From Streptomyces sp. SID8352 (GTDB lineage: Bacteria > Actinomycetota > Actinomycetes > Streptomycetales > Streptomycetaceae), in the NCBI RefSeq assembly GCF_009862265.1, contig NZ_WWGX01000032.1, positions 1-64,000 of the forward strand: DNA of 64,000 bases, read 5' to 3'. The translations under genes and the position numbers were made by a program. The notes beneath the pieces are model-generated. The model was not told the DNA's origin. It searched no databases and saw nothing but the letters and a program-made list of their open reading frames with translations. This document shows, piece after piece, positions 53,096 to 61,530 of the stretch; position 1 is the stretch's first letter; every line of letters starts with the position of its first letter.

Positions 53096-56000
53096 CGGCG
53101 GTTCACCTCGTCCGGCGGCTGGACGGTGCCGCTGACCACCAGGAAGTCCGTGGTCACCGGTGAGAACCCGGGGCCCCGGGCGGTGATGGTCCGCGGCCCC
53201 GTCCGGTCCTTGGCCAGGATCAGGAGCTGGCCGATGAAGGTCCCGTCGGCCAGCGGCACGGTGGGCGCCGCCGCCGCGGTGATCCCCGGCTTCCAGGCGA
53301 ACCGGACCGGCACCCCCGGCGGGAAGTCCCGCCCGCGCACCGAGGTGACGAAGCCGGGCTTGCCGATGGCGGGCACGGCCACGATGCGCGGCTGGAGGAC
53401 GCGCAGCCGCTGCCGGGCGGTGTTGTCGCGCGGGTCGGCGTCCGTGCCGGTGGTGGTGAGGACCGCGGTGGCCTCGCCGGTGAACGCCCTGCGGGGACTG
53501 AGCACCACCGTCAGCACGGCGCTCCCGCCGGGCCGCAGGTCGGGCAGGGCGCACACCCAGGAGGCGTCGCAGCCGGGCGGCGGCCCGTTGCCGGGCACGC
53601 CCGGGGGCAGGCCGATGCGCAGCCGGAGCCCGGTGGCGAGCGCGTCGCGCCCGTTGCGCACGGTGTAGGTGACCACGACGCGTCCGCCGACGTAGCCGGG
53701 GTTCGGCTGGGCCGTGACGCGCACGCCCGGTCCGGCCCGGGGCGCGGGCGGCGGTGGCGGCACGGGCACGGGGGGCACGGGGGGCGCGGGCGGCGCGGGC
53801 GGCGCGGGCGGCACCGGGACCGAGGACGTCGGGGTGGGCGTCGGGGTGGGCTCGGGGGTCGGGGTCGGGGTGTCGGTCGGAGTCGGGGTGTCGGTCGGCG
53901 TCGGGGTGTCCGTCGGCGTCGGGGTGGGCTCCGGAGCCTCCCGTACGGGCACCACCGTCCGCCCGGCGTTGTCCTCCGGCCGGGGGTCGAGCACCGCGCC
54001 GGTGACCGACCAGTCGACGGGCGCGTCCCCCGGGGTGACCCCCGTCAGGGTCACGTCCACCGGCACGGCCGCGCCCGGCGGCACCACGCCCACGTCGCAC
54101 TGGAGGGACTCCGGGTCGCAGACGCCGTCCGGCGGGGTCAGCCCGGTGACGCGGGCCCCGGGCGGCGGGGCGACGGTCAGCCGGGTGCCGGGCGAGGCGG
54201 CCGGGCCCTGGTTGACGATCTCGACGCGGACCGTGGTGGTCTCCCCGACGATGACCTCGCCGGTGGTGGCGGGGGCACGGACCGCGAGGTCCACCCACTG
54301 CTGGACGCTCGGCTCCTTCTGCCGTCCCGGCAGCCCGCTGGTGATCCGGGTCAGCGCGCCGGACTCGATGTCCAGCAGCTTCAGGTCCTCGGGGGAGTTG
54401 GGCTCCGGCTCGGGCCGGGCGCTGATCACCAGTCCGGTGCCGTCGGCCGTCCAGGCCGCGTCCCGGGGCTGGTAGGGCCCGGTGGCCTCGGGCAGTTCGC
54501 GGCGGCAGCCGTCGTCGGTGCCGCGGGCCGCGACGGGCAGCAGGACCCGGCAGCCGTCGCCCTCCGGGGAGACCAGCAGGATGCCGTTGCGCTCGTCGAA
54601 CAGCCCGGCGCCGTTCTTGCGGTTGAAGGCGATGCCGCGGCCGTCCGGGGAGAACGCCGGGCTGTCGTCGATGACCTCGCACTCCCCCGGGCAGACGGCG
54701 GCGCTCAGGTCGCGCTGCCGGGTCAGGTCGTCCACCGGCGCGGTCCAGATGTGCTTGTTGCCGCCGTTCCCGTTGATCACCTGCCGCCGGGTGAAGGCGA
54801 GCACCGTGCCGTCGGGAGACCAGGCGGGCTGGGCGTCGTCCCCGGCGAACTGTCCGGCCGGGGGGACGACCTCCCCGAGCAGCTCCCCGGTGGCGGCGTC
54901 CGCCACCAGCACCCGGCGGGGTCCCGCGGTGTCGTCGGAGCGGCCGGGCGAGGTCCGGGTGAAGGCGAGGAACCTGCCGTCCGGGGAGAACGCGGGGTCG
55001 GTGTCCCAGTCCTCGGGGCCGCGCCCGGCGAGCGGCACGGGGGCCGGATTGGCGCCGTCGGCGTCCACCAGCCAGATCCGCTCGACCCGCTTGCCGTCGA
55101 CGGTCTCGAAGCGGGTCACCACGATCCGGCGCCCGTCGGGGGTGTAGCTCTGCCGCTCGTGCCAGGGGTCGTAGCCGGGCGCGGGCAGGAACAGCGGGTT
55201 CTTCCGCGGGTCGAGGTTGGTGTCGGCGGCCGGGTCCTCGGTGAGGATGGTCAGCCCCAGGTCGCGGGGGTCGGAGCCGTCGCCCCGGACGTCCTGGAGG
55301 GTCGCCACGTGCGGGCCGTCGGGACCGGCGGCCGTGGTCCGCTCGACGACGGTGCCGCCGCCGTAGAGGGGGCCGAGCCAGGTGGGGGAGGTGATCTCGC
55401 GGTCCTCGCTGAGCACCACCTCCGGGGTGTCCGCGGAGTGCGCGGTCGTCCGGAACACGTGCCTCCAGTCGCCCTCGCAGTCGCAGGTCCGGTCGGGGCT
55501 GAGGAACAGCAACTGGTTCCCGTCGGGCATCCAGGCCGCCCCGTGGGTGTCCCAGCCGGCCTGCGCGCCCGCGAGCAGCGGCTGGTCGGTGGTCCCGTCG
55601 GTCACCCGCAGCCGGGAGGTCCGCTGCCCGGGAGCGGTGGCGGTGTAGGCGATCAGGCCGCGGTGCGCGGGGTCGTCGACGGGGTTCCAGACCGGCTCGG
55701 TGGCCGCGCCGGCCGCCGGGTCGCTGACCCGCACGGCCGCGCCCCCGGCCAGCGGGCGGACCAGGATCTGCCGCCCGGCGTACGTTCCGTCGTCCCCGGA
55801 GTACGCGAGGCGGCCCCCGTCGGGGGAGACGGTGGGGTGCTCCTCGTCACCGGGGGTGTCGGTGAGCCGGGTCAGCCCGGTGCCGTCGGTGCGCACCAGC
55901 CAGAGGTCGCGCTGGCGGCCGCCGCCGGGCCCGCCGGGTTCGTCCGAGTCGAAGACCACGGCCGCGCCGTCGGGCGTCAGCCGGGGGTGCGCGGCGGTAC

Positions 56001-56370
56001 GGCCGCTGGTGAGGCGGCGGACGGAGCCGTCGGGGGCGCGCAGATAGACCTGGGCGGTCCGCTCGTCGCGGCGGCTGGTGAAGACCAGGGTGTCGCCGAG
56101 GGCGGACGGCTGGGTGTCGAAGTGGGCCGGTCCCCCGCCGAAGAACGGATCGCTGCGGGTGTCGTCGGCGACCCGGCCGAGGCTGCGGTGCCGGGTGCCG
56201 GCGAAGGCGATGCGGATGTCCGGGGCGGCCACCGCGGCGGCACCCGGCGCGGGCCCGGGACCGGCACTGCTCTGCCCGGACGCCGACACCCCGAGCAGCG
56301 GGACCAGGAGCAGCAGTGCGGCGCCGAACCCGCCCGGGCGGCGCCGCCCGCCAGGGCCAGCGGTTCCCAT
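53092..56370 (-). CDS. Exported PD40/beta-propeller protein with Ig-like domains, CIS-linked
   Basis: This 1092-residue protein has a signal peptide or membrane anchor in the first 35 residues (GAALLLLVPLLGVSASGQ). Many TolB/PD40-type blades follow (about 60-640), each with patterns like SPDGRFLAFTRTSPG or TPDGAAVVFDSDEPG. A DUF11-like Ig domain comes next (about 660-770), then a TPTPTDTPTPTDTP spacer from 24-bp DNA repeats, a Pro-rich hinge and two more beta-domains. ATG 56370 fits GAGGGGA six bases upstream better than GTG 56373 or 56400. It is the first gene of the operon that continues into DUF4255 and the AAA+ gene by four-base overlap, so it is tied to the CIS. How an exported protein serves a cytoplasmic particle is unclear. 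Confidence 0.82.
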   Translation of the reverse strand: MGTAGPGGRRRPGGFGAALLLLVPLLGVSASGQSSAGPGPAPGAAAVAAPDIRIAFAGTRHRSLGRVADDTRSDPFFGGGPAHFDTQPSALGDTLVFTSRRDERTAQVYLRAPDGSVRRLTSGRTAAHPRLTPDGAAVVFDSDEPGGPGGGRQRDLWLVRTDGTGLTRLTDTPGDEEHPTVSPDGGRLAYSGDDGTYAGRQILVRPLAGGAAVRVSDPAAGAATEPVWNPVDDPAHRGLIAYTATAPGQRTSRLRVTDGTTDQPLLAGAQAGWDTHGAAWMPDGNQLLFLSPDRTCDCEGDWRHVFRTTAHSADTPEVVLSEDREITSPTWLGPLYGGGTVVERTTAAGPDGPHVATLQDVRGDGSDPRDLGLTILTEDPAADTNLDPRKNPLFLPAPGYDPWHERQSYTPDGRRIVVTRFETVDGKRVERIWLVDADGANPAPVPLAGRGPEDWDTDPAFSPDGRFLAFTRTSPGRSDDTAGPRRVLVADAATGELLGEVVPPAGQFAGDDAQPAWSPDGTVLAFTRRQVINGNGGNKHIWTAPVDDLTRQRDLSAAVCPGECEVIDDSPAFSPDGRGIAFNRKNGAGLFDERNGILLVSPEGDGCRVLLPVAARGTDDGCRRELPEATGPYQPRDAAWTADGTGLVISARPEPEPNSPEDLKLLDIESGALTRITSGLPGRQKEPSVQQWVDLAVRAPATTGEVIVGETTTVRVEIVNQGPAASPGTRLTVAPPPGARVTGLTPPDGVCDPESLQCDVGVVPPGAAVPVDVTLTGVTPGDAPVDWSVTGAVLDPRPEDNAGRTVVPVREAPEPTPTPTDTPTPTDTPTPTDTPTPTPEPTPTPTPTSSVPVPPAPPAPPAPPVPPVPVPPPPPAPRAGPGVRVTAQPNPGYVGGRVVVTYTVRNGRDALATGLRLRIGLPPGVPGNGPPPGCDASWVCALPDLRPGGSAVLTVVLSPRRAFTGEATAVLTTTGTDADPRDNTARQRLRVLQPRIVAVPAIGKPGFVTSVRGRDFPPGVPVRFAWKPGITAAAAPTVPLADGTFIGQLLILAKDRTGPRTITARGPGFSPVTTDFLVVSGTVQPPDEVNRR

Positions 56371-56517
56371 CACAGTTCCCCTCGCTGTCCGGTGCGGCAC
56401 CGGAGGGTGCCCCCGGCCACCCTGCCCGCCCGGGTGCGGGGGCGGCAGGGCACCGGGGGCCGTGTCCGGGGAAGCGCGCGGTGTGCGTTCGGGCAGTGCC
56501 CGCTTCCCGGGGGGCCG

Positions 56518-57357
56518 TCAGATCAGCCCGTTGCGCAGCGCGTAGCCCACGGCATGGGCCCGGTTGCGCAGTTGCAGCCGGGTCATCACCTCGTGGAGCA
56601 CGTTCTTGACGGTCCGTTCGGAGTACGCGGTCGTGCGGGCGATCTCGGCGGTGTCCATGCCCTCCGACACCAGGCGCAGCATGTCCGCCTCGCGGCTGGT
56701 GAGCAGGGACAGTCCGCGCGGGTCGAGCGCCGAGCGCTGGAGCCCGCCGACATGGGTGAGGAGCTTGCCGAGCAGGTCGCCGGGGAGGACGCCCTCGCCG
56801 TTGGCCATCGCCAGCACCAGGTGGAGCAGCCGGTCCTGGTCGGCCTCGGCGCGGCGCAGCACCGCCACCACCCCGCACTCGATGACGCGCTGCAGCGCGC
56901 CGGGGCCGAGGGTGCCGACCACCAGGCCGGTGCGGGTGGCGGTGTTGTACCGCAACTGGTCGAGCAGGGCGGCGACGTCGTCGTCCACGCCGTCCACCAC
57001 GACGAGGGAGGCGTGGGCGCGCTCGGCGTCGGCGTCGGCGAGCAGGTCGACCTCGGGGCGGGACCGTAACTGCTGGACGACGCCGACCCGCAGCACCGGG
57101 TCGGCGGCGTACACCGCGACGGTCACCCGTTCCGGCCGGTCGGCGCGGGGGTGTTCGGAGCGGGAGCGGTCGGCACGGGGGCGGTCGGCGCGGTGGTGCT
57201 CCGCGCGGGCGCGGTCCTGGCCGGCCGGCGCGGAACCGCCTGTCCGGGGTGCGGAGCCGGCCTGGACCGGAACGTGGGGAACGGTGACGTGGGGAACGGC
57301 GGCGGACACGGCCGGAGCGGCGTCCTGAGAGCCCGGAAAGCTCTGAGAGCGTGGCAT
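56518..57357 (-). CDS. LuxR/NarL-type regulator of the CIS locus, TTA codon
   Basis: This 279-residue protein has a first 75 residues that are a low-complexity tail with repeated RADRP units. About 77-190 is receiver-like (VTVAVYAADPVLRVGVVQQL, HASLVVVDGVDDDVAALLD). It lacks the acidic pair at the start and the usual Lys, so phosphorylation is doubtful. The LuxR helix-turn-helix is at about 210-275 (LTSREADMLRLVSEGMDTAE, YSERTVKNVLHEVMTRLQL). Codon 97 is TTA (57067-57069 on the plus strand), making it a candidate bldA target. It lies 147 bp upstream of the beta-propeller/ATPase operon on the same strand and diverges from the membrane-protein gene at 57556. Control of the CIS genes is inferred from position. 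Confidence 0.85.
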   Translation of the reverse strand: MPRSQSFPGSQDAAPAVSAAVPHVTVPHVPVQAGSAPRTGGSAPAGQDRARAEHHRADRPRADRSRSEHPRADRPERVTVAVYAADPVLRVGVVQQLRSRPEVDLLADADAERAHASLVVVDGVDDDVAALLDQLRYNTATRTGLVVGTLGPGALQRVIECGVVAVLRRAEADQDRLLHLVLAMANGEGVLPGDLLGKLLTHVGGLQRSALDPRGLSLLTSREADMLRLVSEGMDTAEIARTTAYSERTVKNVLHEVMTRLQLRNRAHAVGYALRNGLI

Positions 57358-57555
57358 GTGTTACCTGTCCTGTGGTTTCCGTGGGTGACGCGGGAACGGC
57401 ACGGCCCCCCCGTGCGCGCCGCATCCACTGGGGACGGCTCTGTCCGGCCCCCGCTCCGGTGCGGGCGCCTCCGTCGCTTCCCGGGCATCATGCCTGCCCC
57501 GGTGTTGCCCTCGCGCTCCTCGTCGAGCCCTCGGGCACCCCCCTACCGTGGCCGT
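57358..57555. promoter_or_regulatory. Divergent promoter region, LuxR regulator and Ig-like membrane protein
   Basis: These 198 bp separate the two starts. It includes GTGTTACCTGTCCTGTGG beside the regulator start. No strong palindrome or hexamer pair stands out. If the membrane-protein gene starts earlier, at ATG 57490, the shared region shrinks to 132 bp. Confidence 0.4.
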
Positions 57556-58950
57556 GTGACGCCTTCTGCAGCCTCTTCCGGCCCCGGTGCTCCAGGTCTC
57601 GACCTCCCGGCGGTGACCGTGGCCCCGGGCGGCACCGCCGCGACCAGCGTGACCGTCCGCAACGACAGCGACATCGTCGAGGCGTACGGCCTGGAGGTCG
57701 TCGGTGACTGCGCGGCGTGGGCGACCGTCGAGCCCGCCCGTGTCTCCCTCTACCCGGGCACCTCGGAGACGGTGACGATCCGGCTGGACCCGCCCCGTTC
57801 ACCGGAGGTCCGCGCCGGGGACGTGCCGCTCGGCGTGCGGGTGCTGCCCGCCGAGCACCCGGAGGCGGTGCGGGTCCTCGAAACCACCGTGCACGTCGAG
57901 GAGTTCCGGGAGCTGCGCGCCGAACTCGCCCCGCGCCGCCGCCGGGGCTGGCTGCGCGGCCGGTACCGGCTGGCGGTGCGCAACCAGGGCAACGCGCCGG
58001 TGCGGGTGGGCTTCGCGGCCGGGCAGCAGGGCGAGGAGCTGAAGTTCGCCTTCACCCCGGAGCGGACGCCGCTGGAGCCGGGCGAGTCGGCGGAGACCGG
58101 GCTGCGGGTGCGCACCGGCAGCCCGGTGTGGTTCGGCTCCCCGGTGGTGTGGCCGTTCACGGTGGAGGTCACCGACGCCCCGGCGGACGGCGCGGACGGC
58201 ACCCCGGCCCCGGGCACCGTGCCGGAGGAGGTTCGGGCGCCGCTGGAGGCGGAGTTCGTGCAGATCCCCGTCTTCCCCAAGTGGCTGCTGGTGGTGCTGG
58301 CGGTGCTGCTGGCCCTGCTGCTCGCCTGGTTCGCGCTGGTCCGCCCGACCGTGCGCAGCGCCGCCGAGGAGGCGGCCACCAAGGCGGTCCAGCCCCGGCC
58401 GACCCCCGCCGGGGGTCCGTCCGCGAGCACCGGCACGGGTTCCGGCACCGGCTCCGGCACCGGCACCGGCGAGGACACCGGCACGGCGCCGGGCGCGGGC
58501 GGCGGCCCGGGCACCCGGCCCGGCGGCCAGGGACAGGGGCAGGGACAGGGCCAGGGCACGTCGGCGGGGCCGGGCGCGGGCGGTGCGGGCGGCGGCCAGT
58601 TCTCCACGACCATCGACCAGAAGACGTCCGGAGGCCGGACGGCCACCGGCACCTACGAGGTCCCCGAGAACAGCGTCTTCAGCGTCACGGACATCGTCGT
58701 CGCCAACTTCCAGGGCGACGAGGGCGTGCTGACGATCTCCTTCGGTGACCGCAAGATCACCACCATCGCGCTGGAGACCTTCCGTAACCAGGACTACCAC
58801 TGGGTGACCCCCATCGAGATCCGCGAGAAAGACACCGTGACCATGGAAGTGACGTGCGGAAGGCCGGGCACGCCGGCCACCGGCCGCCGGGCACCGGCCT
58901 GTCATGAGGTTCTCAACGTGAGCGGCACGATGGCCACTATCACGCCGTGA
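57556..58950 (+). CDS. Single-span membrane protein with cytoplasmic Ig-like domains, CIS-linked
   Basis: This 464-residue protein has two Ig-like beta-sandwiches at about 10-115 and 120-215 (VTVAPGGTAATSVTVRNDSD, YRLAVRNQGNAPVRVGFAAG). One membrane helix (about 240-262, WLLVVLAVLLALLLAWFALV), a Gly/Thr/Gln linker (GTGSGTGSGTGTG, GQGQGQGQGQG) and a C-terminal beta domain (about 355-464, VFSVTDIVVANFQGDEGVL) follow. With no signal peptide, the Ig domains should face the cytoplasm, where the CIS particle is. Start GTG 57556 is chosen at the beginning of the Ig-like part; no clear RBS is seen, and ATG 57490 in frame is possible. It diverges from the LuxR gene. The function is not known. Confidence 0.78.
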   Translation: MTPSAASSGPGAPGLDLPAVTVAPGGTAATSVTVRNDSDIVEAYGLEVVGDCAAWATVEPARVSLYPGTSETVTIRLDPPRSPEVRAGDVPLGVRVLPAEHPEAVRVLETTVHVEEFRELRAELAPRRRRGWLRGRYRLAVRNQGNAPVRVGFAAGQQGEELKFAFTPERTPLEPGESAETGLRVRTGSPVWFGSPVVWPFTVEVTDAPADGADGTPAPGTVPEEVRAPLEAEFVQIPVFPKWLLVVLAVLLALLLAWFALVRPTVRSAAEEAATKAVQPRPTPAGGPSASTGTGSGTGSGTGTGEDTGTAPGAGGGPGTRPGGQGQGQGQGQGTSAGPGAGGAGGGQFSTTIDQKTSGGRTATGTYEVPENSVFSVTDIVVANFQGDEGVLTISFGDRKITTIALETFRNQDYHWVTPIEIREKDTVTMEVTCGRPGTPATGRRAPACHEVLNVSGTMATITP

Positions 58951-59307
58951 GTTACGCAGCAAGCCTGTCAATATTGTTGATCCAACCCGGTGGCGGCGGC
59001 AAAGGCGCGCGTCTTTCCGTCCGAAAATCGACCCCCGCCCGGAAACCCCCCTCCCCCCGCCCCCACGCCCCTGGCCCCACCCCCACCACCGCACCCCGCC
59101 CCAACGGCGGGGACACGGCGGCGGATGGCCGGATCGGGCCGGTCGGGCGGGGGCGTTGGCGGGAAAGAGGCGTTTGCGCCCACCGCCCCGGACGCGGTGG
59201 GCGACCGTCGACACACCGAGGGTGACCGTTCGAACTCCGTTGTGAGAACGGCGTGTTCGGCAGGTCCGCCGGGGAACGGCGCCCACTTCCGGACACCGGC
59301 GGTCCGG
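58951..59307. other. Gene-free region after the CIS locus
   Basis: 357 bp. The left part has an AT-rich island (GTCAATATTGTTGATCC, about 58966-58982) containing the palindrome CAATATTG. The middle is a C/A-rich run. The right part has CCGTTC...GAACGG arms (59226-59231 and about 59246-59251). No gene is seen. It marks the boundary between the CIS locus and the sigma/sortase operon. Confidence 0.45.
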
Positions 59308-59670
59308 TCAGTCGGGGGGTGCCAGGTCCACCGGGCGGTCCCGTCCGTCCCAGCGCACCCGCAGGACGCGGACGACGGCCTCGCGGTCCAGGGGGCCGTG
59401 GACATGGGGGAAGAGGGTGCCGTCGGGGACGCCGTGCGGCGGGGCCGGGTCCGGGGCCTCCCAGCGGCAGGGCGCGGTCAGGCGGTGCTCGTCGACGACC
59501 AGCACCGCCAGGGGCCGCGGGGCCGCGCGGTAGAAGGCCCCGGCGACGGCGAGGGCGGTCGCCTCGTCGGGGGAGCAGTGCACGAAGCCGTCGTCGGCGA
59601 GGGAGGCGGGCGCGTAGGGCCGCCCCGGGTCGGCGGTCCATTCCGCGAGCGGCACGACGTGGTAGATCAC
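59308..59670 (-). CDS. DUF952 family protein
   Basis: This 120-residue protein starts IYHVVPLAEWTADPGRPYAP and continues LADDGFVHCSPDEATALAVA, with VLVVDEHRLTAPCRWEAPDP and LFPHVHGPLDREAVVRVLRV. This is the complete DUF952 pattern (His, FVHCS, Asp-rich and PHxxGPL segments). The fold resembles ADP-ribosyl-binding or transferase-like domains; the reaction is unknown. GTG 59670 overlaps the stop of the anti-sigma-like gene, making it the last cistron of the sigma operon. Confidence 0.88.
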   Translation of the reverse strand: MIYHVVPLAEWTADPGRPYAPASLADDGFVHCSPDEATALAVAGAFYRAAPRPLAVLVVDEHRLTAPCRWEAPDPAPPHGVPDGTLFPHVHGPLDREAVVRVLRVRWDGRDRPVDLAPPD

Positions 59671-60353
59671 CCCCCGGTTGTACCAGTGGCCCGCGGCGAC
59701 GGCGAGAGCGTCGCCGAGGGCACCGGACGGCCCTCCGGGGCCGTGGAGGGGACTGCCGGCGAGAAGGTCACCGCCCCGCCGGTTGCGGACGGGGTGCCCG
59801 CGCCGGGCGTCCGGGCCGCCTGCGCGCCGCCGCCCTGCGCGCCGCCGTCCTGCGCATCGCCGCCGGCCCTCGGGCCGCCGGTCGGTCCCGGGGCGTCCGG
59901 GGTCCCCGCGTCGTCGGTGGGTCCGGCGGTGCCGGCCCCGGGCACGGTCAGCTCCGGGGACGGGGTCACCGGCGGGGCGGAGGACGACGCCGGGGGCGGG
60001 GCGGGCGGCGGGGTCGGCGCGGGCGCCGGGTCCACGGGGGCCAGCGGGACCACGGGCCGGGCGGGCTCGCCGGTCCCCGCCCAGCGCAGCGGCAGCGCGA
60101 TGACGGCCGCCGCGGCGCAGGCCGCCGCGATCCCGGCGGCGGCGCGGCGCGCCCGGCGGCGGGCCGCGGTCCGCCGGATCGCCTCGTAGCGGCCGGGCGG
60201 CGGGCCCAGGTGGTCGGGGCCCGGCCGCAGCACGACCAGCAGCGGGTCGTCGTCCCGCGTCCCCTCCTCGGCCCCGGGCATCCGGTCCGCCTCCCGTCCC
60301 GGCCCCCGCCACGCCGGCTCCCGCGCCGGGTCGTCGTCACGGCGTGTGGTCAA
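59667..60353 (-). CDS. Single-span membrane protein paired with ECF sigma (possible anti-sigma)
   Basis: This 228-residue protein starts at TTG 60353, strongly supported by GAGGAGA five bases upstream and overlapping the end of the sigma gene by 17 bp. The N-terminal 65 residues are charged (LLVVLRPGPDHLGPPPGRYE). One membrane helix follows (about 72-92, AAGIAAACAAAAVIALPLRW). The rest is a Pro/Ala/Ser/Gly-rich outside tail. Short cytoplasmic part, one helix and an extracytoplasmic tail beside an ECF sigma gene is the layout of anti-sigma factors, but no zinc ZAS motif (HxxxCxxC) is seen. The role is inferred from position. Confidence 0.7.
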   Translation of the reverse strand: MTTRRDDDPAREPAWRGPGREADRMPGAEEGTRDDDPLLVVLRPGPDHLGPPPGRYEAIRRTAARRRARRAAAGIAAACAAAAVIALPLRWAGTGEPARPVVPLAPVDPAPAPTPPPAPPPASSSAPPVTPSPELTVPGAGTAGPTDDAGTPDAPGPTGGPRAGGDAQDGGAQGGGAQAARTPGAGTPSATGGAVTFSPAVPSTAPEGRPVPSATLSPSPRATGTTGG

Positions 60354-60828
60354 GGCTTCTCCTCAGATGGACGCGGAGCAGTTCGCGGGCGGCGTGGAGA
60401 TCGGACTTGACGGTTCCTTCCTTGCGCCCGGTCAGCACGGACACCTCCCGGATCGGCATGTCAGCGTAGTAGTGGAGGAGGATCGGGACCCTCAGCCGTT
60501 CCGGCAGCGACTGCACCAGCAGCCGCACCGAGGGGTCGGCCTGCTCGGAGTGCGGGCGGACGGCGGCCTCGGCGGTGACCCGGCGCACCGCCCGCCGCTC
60601 GCGCTCCAGCTTGCGCCAGTGGTCCCGGACGAGGTTGGCGGCGGTCACGTAGAGGAAGCCGCGCGGCTCCTCGACGGCGGTCCAGCGGGCCCAGAGCCGG
60701 GTGAACGCCTCCGAGGCGATCTCGTGGGCCGTCTCGTCGTCGTCGACGAGACGGCGGCACCAGCCGGCCAGGCGCGGGTACAGGGCGGCGAACAGCTCGG
60801 ACGCCGCCGTGTCACGGGACCGTTTCAA
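60337..60828 (-). CDS. ECF sigma factor
   Basis: This 163-residue protein has sigma region 2 (LFAALYPRLAGWCRRLVDDD, ASEAFTRLWARW) and region 4 (LPERLRVPILLHYYADMPIR, VSVLTGRKEGTVKSDLHAAR). This is a minimal ECF sigma (SigE/SigK-like size). The only in-frame start at the right length is TTG 60828, with GGAGAG five bases upstream. The stop lies inside the next gene (17-bp overlap), consistent with a sigma/anti-sigma pair. The sortase gene ends 51 bp upstream. Confidence 0.87.
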   Translation of the reverse strand: MKRSRDTAASELFAALYPRLAGWCRRLVDDDETAHEIASEAFTRLWARWTAVEEPRGFLYVTAANLVRDHWRKLERERRAVRRVTAEAAVRPHSEQADPSVRLLVQSLPERLRVPILLHYYADMPIREVSVLTGRKEGTVKSDLHAARELLRVHLRRSLDHTP

Positions 60829-60879
60829 CGCTCTCCAGGGTCGTTCGGTTGGCGGGGGCAGCGGGTGCCCGGGGGCTGT

Positions 60880-61530
60880 TCAGAGGCGCGGGCGGACACC
60901 GGTCAGCTTCGCGAAGACGATCACGTTGTCCCGGTAGCCGTCCCCCGAGCGCGGCCCGCCGCAGGTGATGAGCCGCAGCTCGGGGCGGTCCACGTCGCCG
61001 TAGACGTCCTCGGTGGGGAAGGCGGAGCGCGCCACGGTGCGCACCGAGGTGACGGTGAATTCCGCCGCCGTTCCGTCCTCCAGGCGCGCCACCGCCCGGT
61101 CCCCCGGGCGCAGCCGGTCCAGGTGCCGGAAGACGCCGTCGCCGAAGCGGCCGACGGTGACGTGACCGAGGAGGACGGACGGCCCGGTCCGGCCGGGGGT
61201 CGGCGAGTGCCGGTACCAGCCCGCGGGGTCGTCCGCGGCGACCGGAGGCACCTCGACCGTGCCGTCCGCCGCGAGGCCCAGCGGGATCACCGGGGTGTCG
61301 ACGCCGATGGCCGGGATGCTCAGGCCCACCGGGGCGGAGCGGGCCGCCGGCCCCGCGGGCGCCGGCGTCCCGGTGGTGTGCGAGGCCGCCGGGGCCGTGC
61401 CGCCGGGGCGCGCGGACCGCCCGCCGCCGGTGTCCGGCCCGTCGGCGCCGTCCGTGGAGCCGGTGCCGCAGCCCGCGAGCAGCACGGCCAGCGCCGCGGC
61501 GGCCAGGGCGCGCCCGGGGGACGGGGTCAC
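60880..61530 (-). CDS. Class F-like sortase (lipoprotein-type N-terminus)
   Basis: This 216-residue protein has N-terminus AAAALAVLLAGCGTGS, with a lipobox-like LLAGC, so it may be lipid-anchored instead of spanning the membrane. A Thr/Ala/Pro linker leads to the sortase domain (about 70-216): IPAIGVDTPVIPLGLAADGT, catalytic His in VLLGHVTVGRFG, catalytic Cys in LRLITCGGPR and a later Arg-containing strand. Sortases transfer surface proteins to the cell wall or to each other. GTG 61530 overlaps the stop of the upstream gene, which encodes a possible substrate with a C-terminal TM and Arg tail. Confidence 0.9.
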   Translation of the reverse strand: MTPSPGRALAAAALAVLLAGCGTGSTDGADGPDTGGGRSARPGGTAPAASHTTGTPAPAGPAARSAPVGLSIPAIGVDTPVIPLGLAADGTVEVPPVAADDPAGWYRHSPTPGRTGPSVLLGHVTVGRFGDGVFRHLDRLRPGDRAVARLEDGTAAEFTVTSVRTVARSAFPTEDVYGDVDRPELRLITCGGPRSGDGYRDNVIVFAKLTGVRPRL

